Source: Lachnospiraceae bacterium | GTDB lineage: Bacteria > Bacillota > Clostridia > Lachnospirales > Lachnospiraceae | Length of the DNA: 64,000 bases | Direction: 5' to 3' | NCBI GenBank assembly: GCA_910576335.1 | Contig: CAJTIU010000004.1 | Coordinates: forward strand, 62,001-126,000 | Part shown: positions 1 to 7,626 of the stretch, piece after piece | How positions within the stretch are numbered: position 1 is the first letter of the stretch | Layout of the letters: each line of letters opens with the position of its first letter | Made by a program: the position numbers and the translations under genes | The notes under the pieces: generated by a model | The model's database searches: none | What the model was told of the DNA's origin: nothing | The model's input: only the letters and a program-made list of their open reading frames with translations

Positions 1-486
1 TCCTTTCACGGGCAGGTATGCCGCCTGAACCGGAATGAGTATGCTGTCGGCGCAGGCAAAGGCATTTATGGTAATCATTCCAAGCGAGGGCATACAGTCG
101 ATCAGAATATAATCGTATCCATCTTTTACCCTCTCCACATAAGAGCGCAGCATAATCTCCCGGCTCATCACATTCACAAGAGAAACCTCCAGGCCGGACA
201 GCTCAATGTTCCCCGGCATCAAGTCAATGCCTTCCTCATGCTTTAAGATACCGTAATCTGGTTCCATTTCTTCATCATTGATCACCTTTTCCAATACGTT
301 CGCAAGAGTAACATCCAGCTTGTCCGGCTCCGTGAAGCCCAGGCTTGCGGTCAAGCTACCCTGCGCATCCGCATCAATCACTAAAACTTTCTTTCCCTGT
401 TTCGCAAGCCCGATCCCCAGGCTGCTCGTTGTGGTGGTCTTGCCGACTCCGCCTTTCTGGTTTGCTATCGCTATCACTTTACACAT
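1..486 (-). CDS. parA: ParA-family ATPase of ICE B (C-terminus outside window)
   Basis: P-loop ATPase of the ParA/Soj partition family, probably needed to maintain the excised element. The N-terminus reads MCKVIAIANQKGGVGKTTTT, the deviant Walker A motif typical of ParA, followed by the A-prime region LVIDADAQGSL and the Walker B-like stretch YILIDCMPSLGM. About 160 residues are visible and the rest lies left of position 1. It is roughly half identical to the ICE A ParA at 43041-43868, with many differences, so they are separate lineages of the same family. It is the third gene in its operon after the two genes at 651-1169 and 503-685. Confidence 0.9.
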   Translation of the reverse strand, partial: MCKVIAIANQKGGVGKTTTTSSLGIGLAKQGKKVLVIDADAQGSLTASLGFTEPDKLDVTLANVLEKVINDEEMEPDYGILKHEEGIDLMPGNIELSGLEVSLVNVMSREIMLRSYVERVKDGYDYILIDCMPSLGMITINAFACADSILIPVQAAYLPVKG

Positions 487-502
487 GGTTTTATTCCTCC
501 GT

Positions 503-685
503 TTAGTTAGATTTTTCTTTGATGTTGGCTTTCTGCACTTCTACATAAGCCCGGTAATACCTGTTTGTACCCTTGTTCCGGTACAGCTCGGAAACTTCCG
601 TCACAGCCACTTTGGGCTGTCTTTGCAGAATCCTCTCGAACCACTTAATATCATTCTTCGTTCCCATCAGTCGAATTTTCAGCAC
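503..685 (-). CDS. Small DUF3970-like ICE protein
   Basis: A protein of about 60 residues with the core KIRLMGTKNDIKWFERIL and the later block NRYYRAYVEVQ, resembling the small DUF3970-type proteins of Firmicute mobile elements. Function unknown. I chose the GTG start at 685 because GGAGAGG lies just upstream; a TTG at 706 would add seven residues. It overlaps the end of the upstream gene at 651-1169, which suggests translational coupling, and parA follows 16 bases downstream. The family name is from memory of its sequence pattern, so moderately sure. Confidence 0.6.
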   Translation of the reverse strand: MLKIRLMGTKNDIKWFERILQRQPKVAVTEVSELYRNKGTNRYYRAYVEVQKANIKEKSN

Positions 686-1169
686 GTTTCCTCTCCATTT
701 CTGCAAGGATTTCCTCGATAGACCGCTGTTTCCGGCAGTATTCCGGGTAACGGAGCTGAATGCCCTGCCAGAAGTACAGTGCGTAGCCGCAGCAGAAAAT
801 ATCGCTTACGGAATACCCCCTGCACTCTCCGATCTGCTCGTCCTTGCGCTTATAGTCATCAACGCCCGGCGTTCCGTCCGTGTAAAGGTTAAAGGCAAGC
901 CTTACCACCTTTACGCTGCCGCTGGTCTGCCAGCCCTGATGCAGACACTCTGTTTTGACGCATCCGGACTTCATATCGTAAATCTGGCTGAAATGATTCC
1001 TCGTGTCCTCAGAAATACCGAGAATGTAGATCAAAGCCTTGTGATAGCAGTCCTGATACCTCGCCTGTTCCAGTTTTTCATAATAGAATCTTTCATGTTT
1101 CTCGTTTGCAAAAACCATGTGTGTGTTGTTGGCACTCTGTGCCCCTGCTCTTAACGCTGTGTTGTTCAT
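651..1169 (-). CDS. DUF6075-like ICE protein (ICE B)
   Basis: 172 residues starting MNNTALRAGAQ, with AGGAGG just upstream; longer upstream starts lack a site. It contains conserved blocks YQDCYHKALIYILGI, GCVKTECLHQGWQTSGSVKV and FCCGYALYFWQGIQLRYPEYC. The same blocks occur in the protein at 12832-13236 of ICE A, so both belong to one family. I know of no assigned biochemical role; members sit in conjugative elements of Clostridia. First gene of the ICE B right-end operon, preceded by two terminators. Confidence 0.75.
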   Translation of the reverse strand: MNNTALRAGAQSANNTHMVFANEKHERFYYEKLEQARYQDCYHKALIYILGISEDTRNHFSQIYDMKSGCVKTECLHQGWQTSGSVKVVRLAFNLYTDGTPGVDDYKRKDEQIGECRGYSVSDIFCCGYALYFWQGIQLRYPEYCRKQRSIEEILAEMERKRAENSTDGNEE

Positions 1170-1207
1170 ACCTGAACCTCCTTCATTAAAGATATTGAAT
1201 AAAAAAA

Positions 1208-1238
1208 GGGAACAAACCCCGAAATAGGGTCTATTCCC
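1208..1238 (-). terminator. Rho-independent terminator or leader hairpin before ICE B operon
   Basis: On the minus strand a stem with arms GGGAATAGACCC and GGGTTTGTTCCC is followed directly by a run of seven T. It lies only about 40 bases upstream of the first ICE B gene, so it could be a second insulator after the recombinase or an attenuator of the ICE B operon. Confidence 0.6.
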
Positions 1239-1249
1239 AAACATCAAAC

Positions 1250-1274
1250 AAGGGAAAGCACTTTGCTTTCCCTT
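1250..1274 (-). terminator. Terminator after the recombinase
   Basis: Perfect 10-bp stem AAGGGAAAGC / GCTTTCCCTT with a 5-base loop, starting 8 bases after the recombinase stop codon and followed on the minus strand by a T-rich stretch (GTTTGATGTTT). Confidence 0.7.
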
Positions 1275-1281
1275 GCAGAAC

Positions 1282-3231
1282 TTATATATAGACTTTTACC
1301 ACAATATCTTTAAATCTGTTAGCCTTTGTGTACTCTGGACGTTCAGCCATAAATGCCCTTACATCCTCTCTCGACACCGTTAAGGTACAGAAGTAAATAT
1401 AGGGTTGTCTAATTCCTCTAGTTGTTAATAGCCGCCTGTGCAGAACGTAACTTTGATAGGCGTTTTTTGCTGTCACACTTATGTTGCTGTAATCCATGCT
1501 TAAGACATATGTACGAGGACTTTCGTCCTCATCTTCGTTCCCCTCCTCAATAGTTGCATTGGCATGATTTTTTCTGCCCTCAACTTTGCAAACAAGTGAT
1601 TGCGTTTCATTCGGCAGGAAATTCAAATCCCAACGATACCTGCAATTATCTACGGGAATAATTTGTGAAACAAATTTATCAATTATGCTGTCATCAAGTT
1701 TGGGTTTGGAAAAGTCTAACACTTCCCCAAGTACAGCTCCTATTTTCCCTATGTCAAATTCCATGCCACCCTCGCAATCAGATTGCTCACTCATCCGTGA
1801 CTTTTCTTCCATATATTTATTAAGTTCCGCTTCGGTCGTATCTTTCAGCGACTTAAATTCTTCTTTGGTAATTTCCCCATCAGCCCTCATGCTGATAAGA
1901 TTATCAATCTTATTTTTTAGCCTTGCTATTTTTCCCTCTAACGCCGAAGCTGCGGCTTGATTGTTCTTGGTATCTGATTGATAATGTTCATTCAAGAGCC
2001 TATAAACCTCTAAGATTGCATTCTTACGTTCTTGCTCTGACCAGATGCCCTCGAAAATCTTCTTAGCCATAATTTCCAATTTCCAATCACCGACCATACG
2101 GATGTCACAATAGCCCTCTGTATCAAGACCATTCTTCTCTCGGAAAGCCTTGCTGCCATTATTGACTTGATTATAGCACTGATACCCGAAAACTTCATCT
2201 CCCCTCTTATTAGTTCTCCACTTGTTTTTTCGGAATGTTGAACCACAACTGCAACGTAACTTTCTAAGCCATACATCTTGTGTAGATTTCTTTCCATATG
2301 TTCTCTCACCTTTGTTTACTATCATTTTTGTTGTCCGTGCCTTGCGTATTTCGCTGCACTTATTCCAAACTTCCTCTGAAACAATCGGCTCAAAATCCCC
2401 CTTGACATACATATATGTTTCTTCATCAAGATTCTTTATCCGCTTCTGTTCCAGATAATTATTGCTGAACGATTTCAGATAACAATTATATCCTTTATAT
2501 GTGGCGTTATGCAGGATGCGTCCGATTTTTGATGCAGACCAGCTCACCTGCCCATGCCCATCCTTTCTCCCAAGACGACAGAGTTCTTTTGCAATTTTGG
2601 TCTGCCCTGCGCCTTGTAAATACAAATCAAAAATCATTCTTACTGTTTCTGCCTGTTCCTCATTTATTACATAAGTGCTTCCTACACGGTCATAACCAAT
2701 GATATTTCCATTTCCATATAAAACACCATTTTCACGGCTGATTTTCTGCCCCGCCCGAACACGTTCAGAAACTTTACGGCTTTCCTCTTGTGCTAATGTT
2801 GCCATTATCGTAAGTCTAAGTTCTCCGTCCCCATCCATTGTCCAAATGTTATCTTCCACAAAATAGACTTCAATTCCAAGATTTTTCAACTCCCTTGTTG
2901 TTACCAGAGTATCAACCGTGTTTCTTGCAAAACGGCAGACTTCACGAGTTACAATTAGGTCAAACTTTCCTGCCCTTGCATCTTCAAGCATCCTTAAAAA
3001 TGCGGGACGTTTTTTCGCTTGTGTCCCTGTTATTCCCTCGTCGATATATTTTTGAAGGACATTCCAGTTACTGTGCCGTTCCGTCTGGTCATCGTACCAC
3101 TGTAATTGATTTTCAAGAGCTGCAAGTTGAGCTTCATGCTCTGTTGAAACTCGCCCATAATATACAACCGTCCGCTCTCTGTTCTTATCTAAAAAAATAT
3201 AAGGATTATGCCTAGCTGCTATATTTTGCAT
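1282..3231 (-). CDS. Large serine recombinase of ICE A, with exchanged C-terminal tail
   Basis: 649-residue TndX/TnpX-type site-specific recombinase that excises and integrates the element. The N-terminal resolvase domain carries the catalytic serine in YYGRVSTEHE (Ser29), with conserved arginines in REVCRFARNT. A recombinase domain follows, then a zinc-ribbon region (LRCSCGSTF ... YQCYNQ, residues about 325-355) and a coiled-coil stretch near 430-475. AAGGAGG precedes the ATG. The last 49 residues start at the 11-bp core (1428-1438) that also occurs at the ppdK end. From the geometry, residues up to HRRL belong to ICE A and the tail from LTTRG onward to ICE B. The tail native to ICE A would be the one at 44654-44798. 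Confidence 0.95.
   Translation of the reverse strand: MQNIAARHNPYIFLDKNRERTVVYYGRVSTEHEAQLAALENQLQWYDDQTERHSNWNVLQKYIDEGITGTQAKKRPAFLRMLEDARAGKFDLIVTREVCRFARNTVDTLVTTRELKNLGIEVYFVEDNIWTMDGDGELRLTIMATLAQEESRKVSERVRAGQKISRENGVLYGNGNIIGYDRVGSTYVINEEQAETVRMIFDLYLQGAGQTKIAKELCRLGRKDGHGQVSWSASKIGRILHNATYKGYNCYLKSFSNNYLEQKRIKNLDEETYMYVKGDFEPIVSEEVWNKCSEIRKARTTKMIVNKGERTYGKKSTQDVWLRKLRCSCGSTFRKNKWRTNKRGDEVFGYQCYNQVNNGSKAFREKNGLDTEGYCDIRMVGDWKLEIMAKKIFEGIWSEQERKNAILEVYRLLNEHYQSDTKNNQAAASALEGKIARLKNKIDNLISMRADGEITKEEFKSLKDTTEAELNKYMEEKSRMSEQSDCEGGMEFDIGKIGAVLGEVLDFSKPKLDDSIIDKFVSQIIPVDNCRYRWDLNFLPNETQSLVCKVEGRKNHANATIEEGNEDEDESPRTYVLSMDYSNISVTAKNAYQSYVLHRRLLTTRGIRQPYIYFCTLTVSREDVRAFMAERPEYTKANRFKDIVVKVYI
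1428..1438 (-). other. Left attachment core (ICE A/ICE B junction)
   Basis: The minus strand reads CAGGCGGCTAT here, inside the recombinase gene, identical to 44788-44798 at the ppdK end. One mismatch further out (1439 versus 44799), two more bases match. The two sites are read in the same recombinase frame (RRL). The crossover dinucleotide cannot be told from sequence alone. Confidence 0.75.
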
Positions 3232-3274
3232 AATGAATTCCTCCTTGCTTTGTTTTTTATAATCGTACTAAAAA

Positions 3275-3412
3275 TCAAGCCGCTTGTGAAATGTGCAAAT
3301 TGTAGTGCTTGTAGACATTTATATATGTTTCTTTGTTTACAAGCCCTTTTTCAAAGAGAAGCTCAATTAATATGGCAGCAACATACTCTTTATCAATCTC
3401 AATTTTATCCAT
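3275..3412 (-). CDS. SHOCT-like 45-residue protein
   Basis: A short protein starting [10 protein letters not shown] with a helical core [17 protein letters not shown], the pattern of SHOCT-like short C-terminal domains. Its ATG lies inside the end of the PemK gene (the two share ATGGATAA, 8 bases) and is preceded by AAAGGAGG, so the start is well supported and the two are probably translationally coupled. The recombinase starts 44 bases downstream. Possible roles as an antitoxin or as a recombinase partner are guesses from position only. Confidence 0.7.
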   Translation of the reverse strand: MDKIEIDKEYVAAILIELLFEKGLVNKETYINVYKHYNLHISQAA

Positions 3413-3773
3413 TCCGATGTCCTCCTTTAATGGAAACGCTGATGGCAAGAGCCTTGTCAACTCTTGCCATCGCTTCAGCGGGCATCATGCCCATATACTG
3501 TTTTAATCTTTTTTTATCTATTGTACGAATTTGTTCAAGCAAAACAATAGATTCTCTGTCAAGTCCCTCAAAGTTCTTTACTTCGGTGTGTGTCGGCAAT
3601 TTTGCCTTTGTCTGTGTCCTGCCCGTGATAGCGGCAATGATGACTGTCGGGCTGTGCCTGTTGCCTATATTATTGGAAATGATAAGTACGGGTCGTGTGC
3701 CGCCCTGCTCCGAACCGACAACGGGATTAAGCTCTGCGTAGTAGATGTCGCCACGCCTGATTGTTTTTTCCAT
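3405..3773 (-). CDS. PemK/MazF-family endoribonuclease toxin
   Basis: 122 residues of the MazF/PemK fold: [19 protein letters not shown], then [12 protein letters not shown], a central VIIAAITGR and a late [14 protein letters not shown]. Family members cut mRNA at short sequence motifs. I prefer the ATG at 3773 because GGAGG lies 11 bases upstream; the ATG at 3791 overlaps that site. No MazE-like antitoxin is seen upstream; the only short partner is the 45-residue protein overlapping its stop. Forms an operon with that protein and the recombinase, a placement often seen in clostridial elements. Confidence 0.85.
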   Translation of the reverse strand: MEKTIRRGDIYYAELNPVVGSEQGGTRPVLIISNNIGNRHSPTVIIAAITGRTQTKAKLPTHTEVKNFEGLDRESIVLLEQIRTIDKKRLKQYMGMMPAEAMARVDKALAISVSIKGGHRNG

Positions 3774-4355
3774 ATTTTTTATAACCTCCATCTGGATTTA
3801 GGCAGGAATACCCTGCCTATGTAACAGCCAAATGCAAGGGAGTATTTAAGGTCGGGAGAGCATAAAACAAGCCCTGTTCCAATAGACCGCCCTGCATCTG
3901 GCTTTATGATAAAAGGCATTTTCTATTTGTCCCCGACATCCCGAAAATGCTGATGCGTGATTACGCAAGGGAAATCACCAAACGGTCAGCAGCGAACTGA
4001 CGCCACGGGAGTTGCACCCCAACTGTCGGTCTGACAGAGCCGCCCCCATTGCCTGCGGCGGATTGGTTACCGCTCGGACTGTGGCTGGACGGGAGTATCA
4101 TTGTCCTCTTTGTGGGTCTTGGCGAAATCGGGAGCTGCCCGATATTTTCAGTCGATATTTTCCGCTTGCCGTCTTTCGGCGGGTCATGGCGTACCGCTGC
4201 ACACGCTTACGCTTATTACAGCCACAAAGAGAATGTATTTGGTGAATGGATATTCGGTTGTCAAAGAGCCATCCCGTTTCCGATATAAAAGAAAACTGGG
4301 CAAGAGATTTTTGCCCTCTCACCCAGTAGCCGATGGGAGAGTGCGATTTTGGACA
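3774..4355. other. 580-bp gap with several hairpins, no convincing gene
   Basis: I see no open frame here with a good ribosome site and protein-like composition. It holds AGGCAGG/CCTGCCT (3800-3818), GTGATT/AATCAC (3957-3978) and GTCAG/CTGAC (3985-4001). It may be the leader of the PemK-recombinase operon or a small RNA; the evidence is only the clustered stems. Confidence 0.4.
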
Positions 4356-4784
4356 CTATCCCAAAAGTTTTTTAATTTTTTTCTTAAACCTGTTCAAACG
4401 CTTGTAAATGACTTCCTTGTTTAAACTCAATTCCACTGAAATTTCAGTGACTGAAAAGCCCTGCGTCCTCATCAGCAACGCTTGGAGAGTGAGCTTGTCC
4501 AACTGATGCAGCTCTTGATACAGCACTGCATTTTCAATGCTGTCCAAAAATTCCTCAACCGTTTTTACTTCGGGCTGTGCTGTGTCCTCTGCCACTTCCT
4601 CAAGATATGTACCCGCATCCTGCAATTTCTCATAGTACCGTCTGTCGGAATTGAATATCGCCCAATCATGGACACGGAGCTTTTCAATATCGCCCTCGCT
4701 GACACCCAAGCTCCTAAGCTGCTTTTCCTCGGCTTCTTTCCATATTCGCCATTTTCTTTCTTCTCTGGCTTTGTTGTACGCCAT
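4356..4784 (-). CDS. Sigma-70 region 4-like regulator
   Basis: 142 residues. The C-terminal half matches sigma-70 region 4: LHQLDKLTLQALLMRTQGFSVTEISVELSLNKEVIYKRLNRFKKKIKKLL, with the helix-turn-helix at about residues 108-135. The N-terminal half is charged and helical without a recognisable region 2, so it is probably an accessory regulator rather than a complete sigma factor. GGAGGTAACGGATT precedes the ATG. Such genes are common near recombinases in Tn916- and Tn1549-like elements, where they influence transfer or excision genes; that role here is inferred. Confidence 0.75.
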   Translation of the reverse strand: MAYNKAREERKWRIWKEAEEKQLRSLGVSEGDIEKLRVHDWAIFNSDRRYYEKLQDAGTYLEEVAEDTAQPEVKTVEEFLDSIENAVLYQELHQLDKLTLQALLMRTQGFSVTEISVELSLNKEVIYKRLNRFKKKIKKLLG

Positions 4785-4897
4785 AATCCGTTACCTCCAA
4801 TCTGAATTTTTTTGAAAATCCAGATTGAAAGGCGGAGAACGGCATCCCACGCCAGAAACAGCCCTGCGGCGTATTCCGACAAAAAACGACAAAAGAA

Positions 4898-4929
4898 AAA
4901 CCGTAAGGGCTGTCGTGCCTTTACGGTTT
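4898..4929 (-). terminator. Rho-independent terminator
   Basis: Arms AAACCGTAA and TTACGGTTT with inner GGC/GCC pairs; on the minus strand followed by TTCTTTT. It stops transcripts coming from the cargo side before the sigma-like gene. Confidence 0.65.
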
Positions 4930-5200
4930 ATAGATATATTAGTTCTTATATGTAGAGATTTGACTTCTACTTCTTGGATAAAAAGCCCCCTTGCACTGAC
5001 AAGGATTTTTTTAACAGGCTGTCCACCCATCTCCGATATGATATATATAACTGGAAATTGCTATTTGCAGGCAATAAAAATCCCTCCAAACTTAAAACAG
5101 GTTTGGAGAGTGCTTGTTAAGTCTTTCGGGCATAGCAATACCGCCCACCAAATCGCCGTTTTTTTATTTGGTGGACGTATCTGCATTTAATTAAGTAAAA

Positions 5201-5254
5201 TGCAGAGCCGATAAACTGTGGTTTCATTCATTCCACACATTCATCGGCTCTGCA
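5201..5254 (-). terminator. Terminator after the ABC/KTR operon
   Basis: 12-bp inverted arms TGCAGAGCCGAT/ATCGGCTCTGCA, inner TGTGG/CCACA, then TTTTACTT on the minus strand; one base downstream of the KTR stop codon. Confidence 0.65.
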
Positions 5255-5255
5255 T

Positions 5256-5426
5256 CTATGTGTCTGGCTCTGTGATGATAAATACTTGCATATTTTTTGC
5301 GTTAATTATCGTTTCCCGTTTACATTTTGGACAATAAAGCGGATAGTTTTTCAAAACAGTATCTTCCCTAAATTTGTTATGCGTCTTTTTTTTGCAAATC
5401 GGGCAATATATCCACTCGTATTTCAT
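5256..5426 (-). CDS. Cysteine-rich KTR-type zinc-ribbon protein
   Basis: 56 residues beginning MKYEWIYCPICKKKTH, with a second CPKC pair and the ending VFIITEPDT. The two CxxC pairs flanking a 20-odd-residue spacer and the REDTVLKNYPLYCPKCK stretch match the cysteine-rich KTR family found at the end of clostridial mobile-element operons. Function unknown; zinc binding is likely from the four cysteines. Its ATG overlaps the ABC ATPase stop (ATGA), so it is the third gene of that operon and is translationally coupled. Confidence 0.85.
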   Translation of the reverse strand: MKYEWIYCPICKKKTHNKFREDTVLKNYPLYCPKCKRETIINAKNMQVFIITEPDT

Positions 5427-6052
5427 ATTTGAAGCAACCTGCCTTTTTTTAACTTAAAAACGGTATCTGCTTGTTTTACAAGGTCGTTGGAGTGGGTAAC
5501 AATAATTACGCATTTATTCATCTGATGGGCGCAATTTTTCAAAATCCCCGTAATTTCTGCGGCAGTATCTTTGTCTAAATTTCCCGTTGGTTCATCCGCT
5601 AAAATAACAGGGGCATTCGATACCAGTGTACGGGCAATTGCCACACGCTGCTGCTGTCCTCCCGACAGTTTCATTACATTTCGTTTTGCTTCATCCTCCG
5701 TCAATCCAAGCTGCTTTAATATTGGCAGGGCGTCCTGTTTTGCGGTCAATTTTACGTTTTCAATCGGAGTCATATAATCAATAAGATTGTAATTCTGGAA
5801 TATGACAGAAACATGATTGCGCCTATGGGATTCAAGTCCCATCTCCGATATATCCCTGCCATTAAACATAATTTTTCCTTCCTGTGGAATATCAAGACCG
5901 CCTATCAATGATAACAGGGTCGTTTTCCCAGAACCAGATGCACCAAGTATCGCATACATTTTTCCTGTTTCAAATTGAGTTGTGATATGTTCTAAGACCT
6001 TTGAGCCTTTTTCATATTGATATGTTACGTTTTCACATATTAGCGTTGTCAT
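5423..6052 (-). CDS. ABC transporter ATP-binding protein (MacB/LolD type)
   Basis: 209-residue ATPase of the MacB/LolD/FtsE group, which powers extrusion or mechanotransmission rather than import. Walker A GASGSGKTT (residues 37-45), Q-loop FQNYN, signature LSGGQQQR, Walker B VILADEP and the switch histidine in VTHSND are all present. It lies 12 bases after the permease. In related modules such pairs work with a two-component system in antimicrobial-peptide export or sensing. The shared operator upstream of the permease (7541-7569) suggests the regulator at 8750 controls it. Confidence 0.93.
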   Translation of the reverse strand: MTTLICENVTYQYEKGSKVLEHITTQFETGKMYAILGASGSGKTTLLSLIGGLDIPQEGKIMFNGRDISEMGLESHRRNHVSVIFQNYNLIDYMTPIENVKLTAKQDALPILKQLGLTEDEAKRNVMKLSGGQQQRVAIARTLVSNAPVILADEPTGNLDKDTAAEITGILKNCAHQMNKCVIIVTHSNDLVKQADTVFKLKKGRLLQI

Positions 6053-6064
6053 CTTTTTCTCCTC

Positions 6065-7498
6065 CTAACTCATGCGGGATAAAATTTCACGCGGCTTCAA
6101 ACGCATGACCGCAATAGACGATATCATAACAGATACAATGATAATTACAAATCCAACAAGATATAACTGTAATAAATTTTCTATGCTTACAGAAACTTCA
6201 ATATCCGTTTCCAAATAATCTGTATTTTCTGCACCGCTCAATTCTATATTGTCTACACCTCCTAATGCTGTACTTTCAAACGATTCTATCACAATGTCAT
6301 CTTGCTGCACGTCATTCGGTTCTTCTATTTTATTCTGTATATCCTGCTGTAAAAGCACATCGGCGATACGGTTTGAAACCATATTACTTGTAAAAAAGGA
6401 AATCCCAAAAGCAACGATTGCAATCAGCAATACTTCTGTCAGATATTGCCCTATAATGTCTGTCTTTTTTATGCCAAGCGAGAGGAACACACCTGTTTCA
6501 CGGACACGTGATTTTCCCCATAGAGTAAGAATAAGCGATAAGATTACAACGCTGACAAGGATAGCCGCAATCAGCAGACCTATCACCAGTTTATCCATAC
6601 TTTCCAGAGAGGAAGCCGTATTTTCATAAGTTTCATTTTCCGTATCAATCGTAAATCCATCCTCTTTAAATCCAGGCGTCTTTTTCACTTTTTCGATAAT
6701 TTCATCCATTTCTTCTGGGTCGTTTATGGTAATTGAAACTTCTGAAAATCCCTGGACAGCAGGGGTGTTCTCGATAAGAATTGCCGACGCTATATCTATA
6801 AACACCCGATTCTGTATTTTATTATAGCCCTCTATATTCTTGCCGATTTTTTCTGTTTCCATTGCTGTAAACAATCCAACGATTTCCAGCGTCATGCTGC
6901 GCCCATCCATAGACCTCGTTTTCAGCATATCGCCTATCCCTAAGCCATTTTTATCAGCCAAATCTTTACAAATAATTGCTTTCCCCGTATCTTTTTCTGT
7001 AATATGCCTGCCTTCCGTTAGTTTGACAACGCCATTTGTAAACAAATTGTGTTCTTCGGAACGCCATAGACTTACCGTAGTCGTGCTATTCCCTAATTCT
7101 TCCTCCAAAGGAATTGTCCCCTTGAAAAAAGACAACTGTTCAAAATCCAATAATGTTTCATCAAATGCATCGCAATATTTCACTCCTGCTATATCACGGA
7201 TATTTTTCACCATATCAGAGGATAACTGCTCTGTGGAATACATGATATATCCAGTCCCTCCACTTTCATCCTCGTCCGATTCTTTATGCAGATAGGGGTT
7301 ATTATCTGTGTAGTCCGTCCAGACATGAAAAGAACCGCCAAGGCTTTGACGCAGATTTTGCTGTGCTTGTTTTGTAGCTTTCCCGATAGACAATCCCGAC
7401 AAGACAAAGGTTGCCATAATAAGCAATATACAAAAAAGCACTATGCTTTTCCCTTTTTTTCGAGTAACATATAACATTGCCCGTTTTAAAAAATTCAT
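6065..7498 (-). CDS. FtsX/MacB-type ABC permease
   Basis: 477 residues with the MacB topology: one N-terminal membrane segment (about 19-38), a large extracellular region up to about residue 300, then three membrane segments (about 306-330, 350-370, 440-465). The two FtsX-like signatures around GKSRVRETGVFLSLGIKK and the C-terminal SIAVMRLKPREILSRM are clear. It pairs with the ATPase at 5423. The substrate is unknown; Vex- and Bce-like systems of similar layout handle peptides. A single permease and ATPase distinguish it from the three-gene vex operon. Confidence 0.88.
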   Translation of the reverse strand: MNFLKRAMLYVTRKKGKSIVLFCILLIMATFVLSGLSIGKATKQAQQNLRQSLGGSFHVWTDYTDNNPYLHKESDEDESGGTGYIMYSTEQLSSDMVKNIRDIAGVKYCDAFDETLLDFEQLSFFKGTIPLEEELGNSTTTVSLWRSEEHNLFTNGVVKLTEGRHITEKDTGKAIICKDLADKNGLGIGDMLKTRSMDGRSMTLEIVGLFTAMETEKIGKNIEGYNKIQNRVFIDIASAILIENTPAVQGFSEVSITINDPEEMDEIIEKVKKTPGFKEDGFTIDTENETYENTASSLESMDKLVIGLLIAAILVSVVILSLILTLWGKSRVRETGVFLSLGIKKTDIIGQYLTEVLLIAIVAFGISFFTSNMVSNRIADVLLQQDIQNKIEEPNDVQQDDIVIESFESTALGGVDNIELSGAENTDYLETDIEVSVSIENLLQLYLVGFVIIIVSVMISSIAVMRLKPREILSRMS

Positions 7499-7540
7499 TT
7501 TGATACCTCCGTTTTTTATTTTTTGAACACAATATTAAAA

Positions 7541-7569
7541 TAACATTCCTATATGGAACGTATATGGAA
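7541..7569 (-). promoter_or_regulatory. Predicted response-regulator operator, permease promoter
   Basis: On the minus strand TTCCATATA occurs twice, 11 bases apart, followed by GGAATGTTA. The 29-bp block matches the block at 9436-9464 upstream of the response regulator at about 22 of 29 positions. Tandem repeats one helical turn apart are the usual OmpR-family binding arrangement. Confidence 0.6.
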
Positions 7570-7600
7570 TATCTGTGAAAAATAAACGGAAGAAAAAAAT

Positions 7601-7620
7601 CCCCCGAAACATCGGAGGGT
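7601..7620 (-). terminator. Terminator after the histidine kinase
   Basis: Minus-strand stem CCCTCCGA/TCGGGGG with a short loop, followed by ATTTTTTTC, starting 7 bases after the kinase stop codon. Confidence 0.75.
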
Positions 7621-7626
7621 TTTTCA

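Larger units (their letters stand above)
1..1438. mobile_element. Right end of a second, tandem ICE (ICE B), partial
   Basis: This segment has the same layout as the right end of ICE A at 43-44.8 kb: a serine-recombinase C-terminal tail starting at the shared core (1428-1438), a terminator, small genes, then parA, all on the minus strand. It runs off the left edge of the window. The ParA here is clearly related to, but different from, the ParA at 43041-43868, so this is a second element rather than a duplication of the first. That it is a whole ICE is inferred. Confidence 0.7.
4785..5255. other. Intergenic stretch with four hairpins
   Basis: No gene seen. Contains the terminators listed separately, plus CTCCAAAC/GTTTGGAG near 5076-5109 and CCACCAAAT/ATTTGGTGG at about 5144-5174, each with a sizeable loop. 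Their density suggests a transcriptional insulator between the ABC/KTR cargo and the sigma-like regulator. Confidence 0.5.

Noticed and set aside
4012-4424. Several overlapping short plus-strand frames in the pemK upstream gap
   Set aside because: They overlap each other, differ in frame and show no conserved-looking protein pattern.
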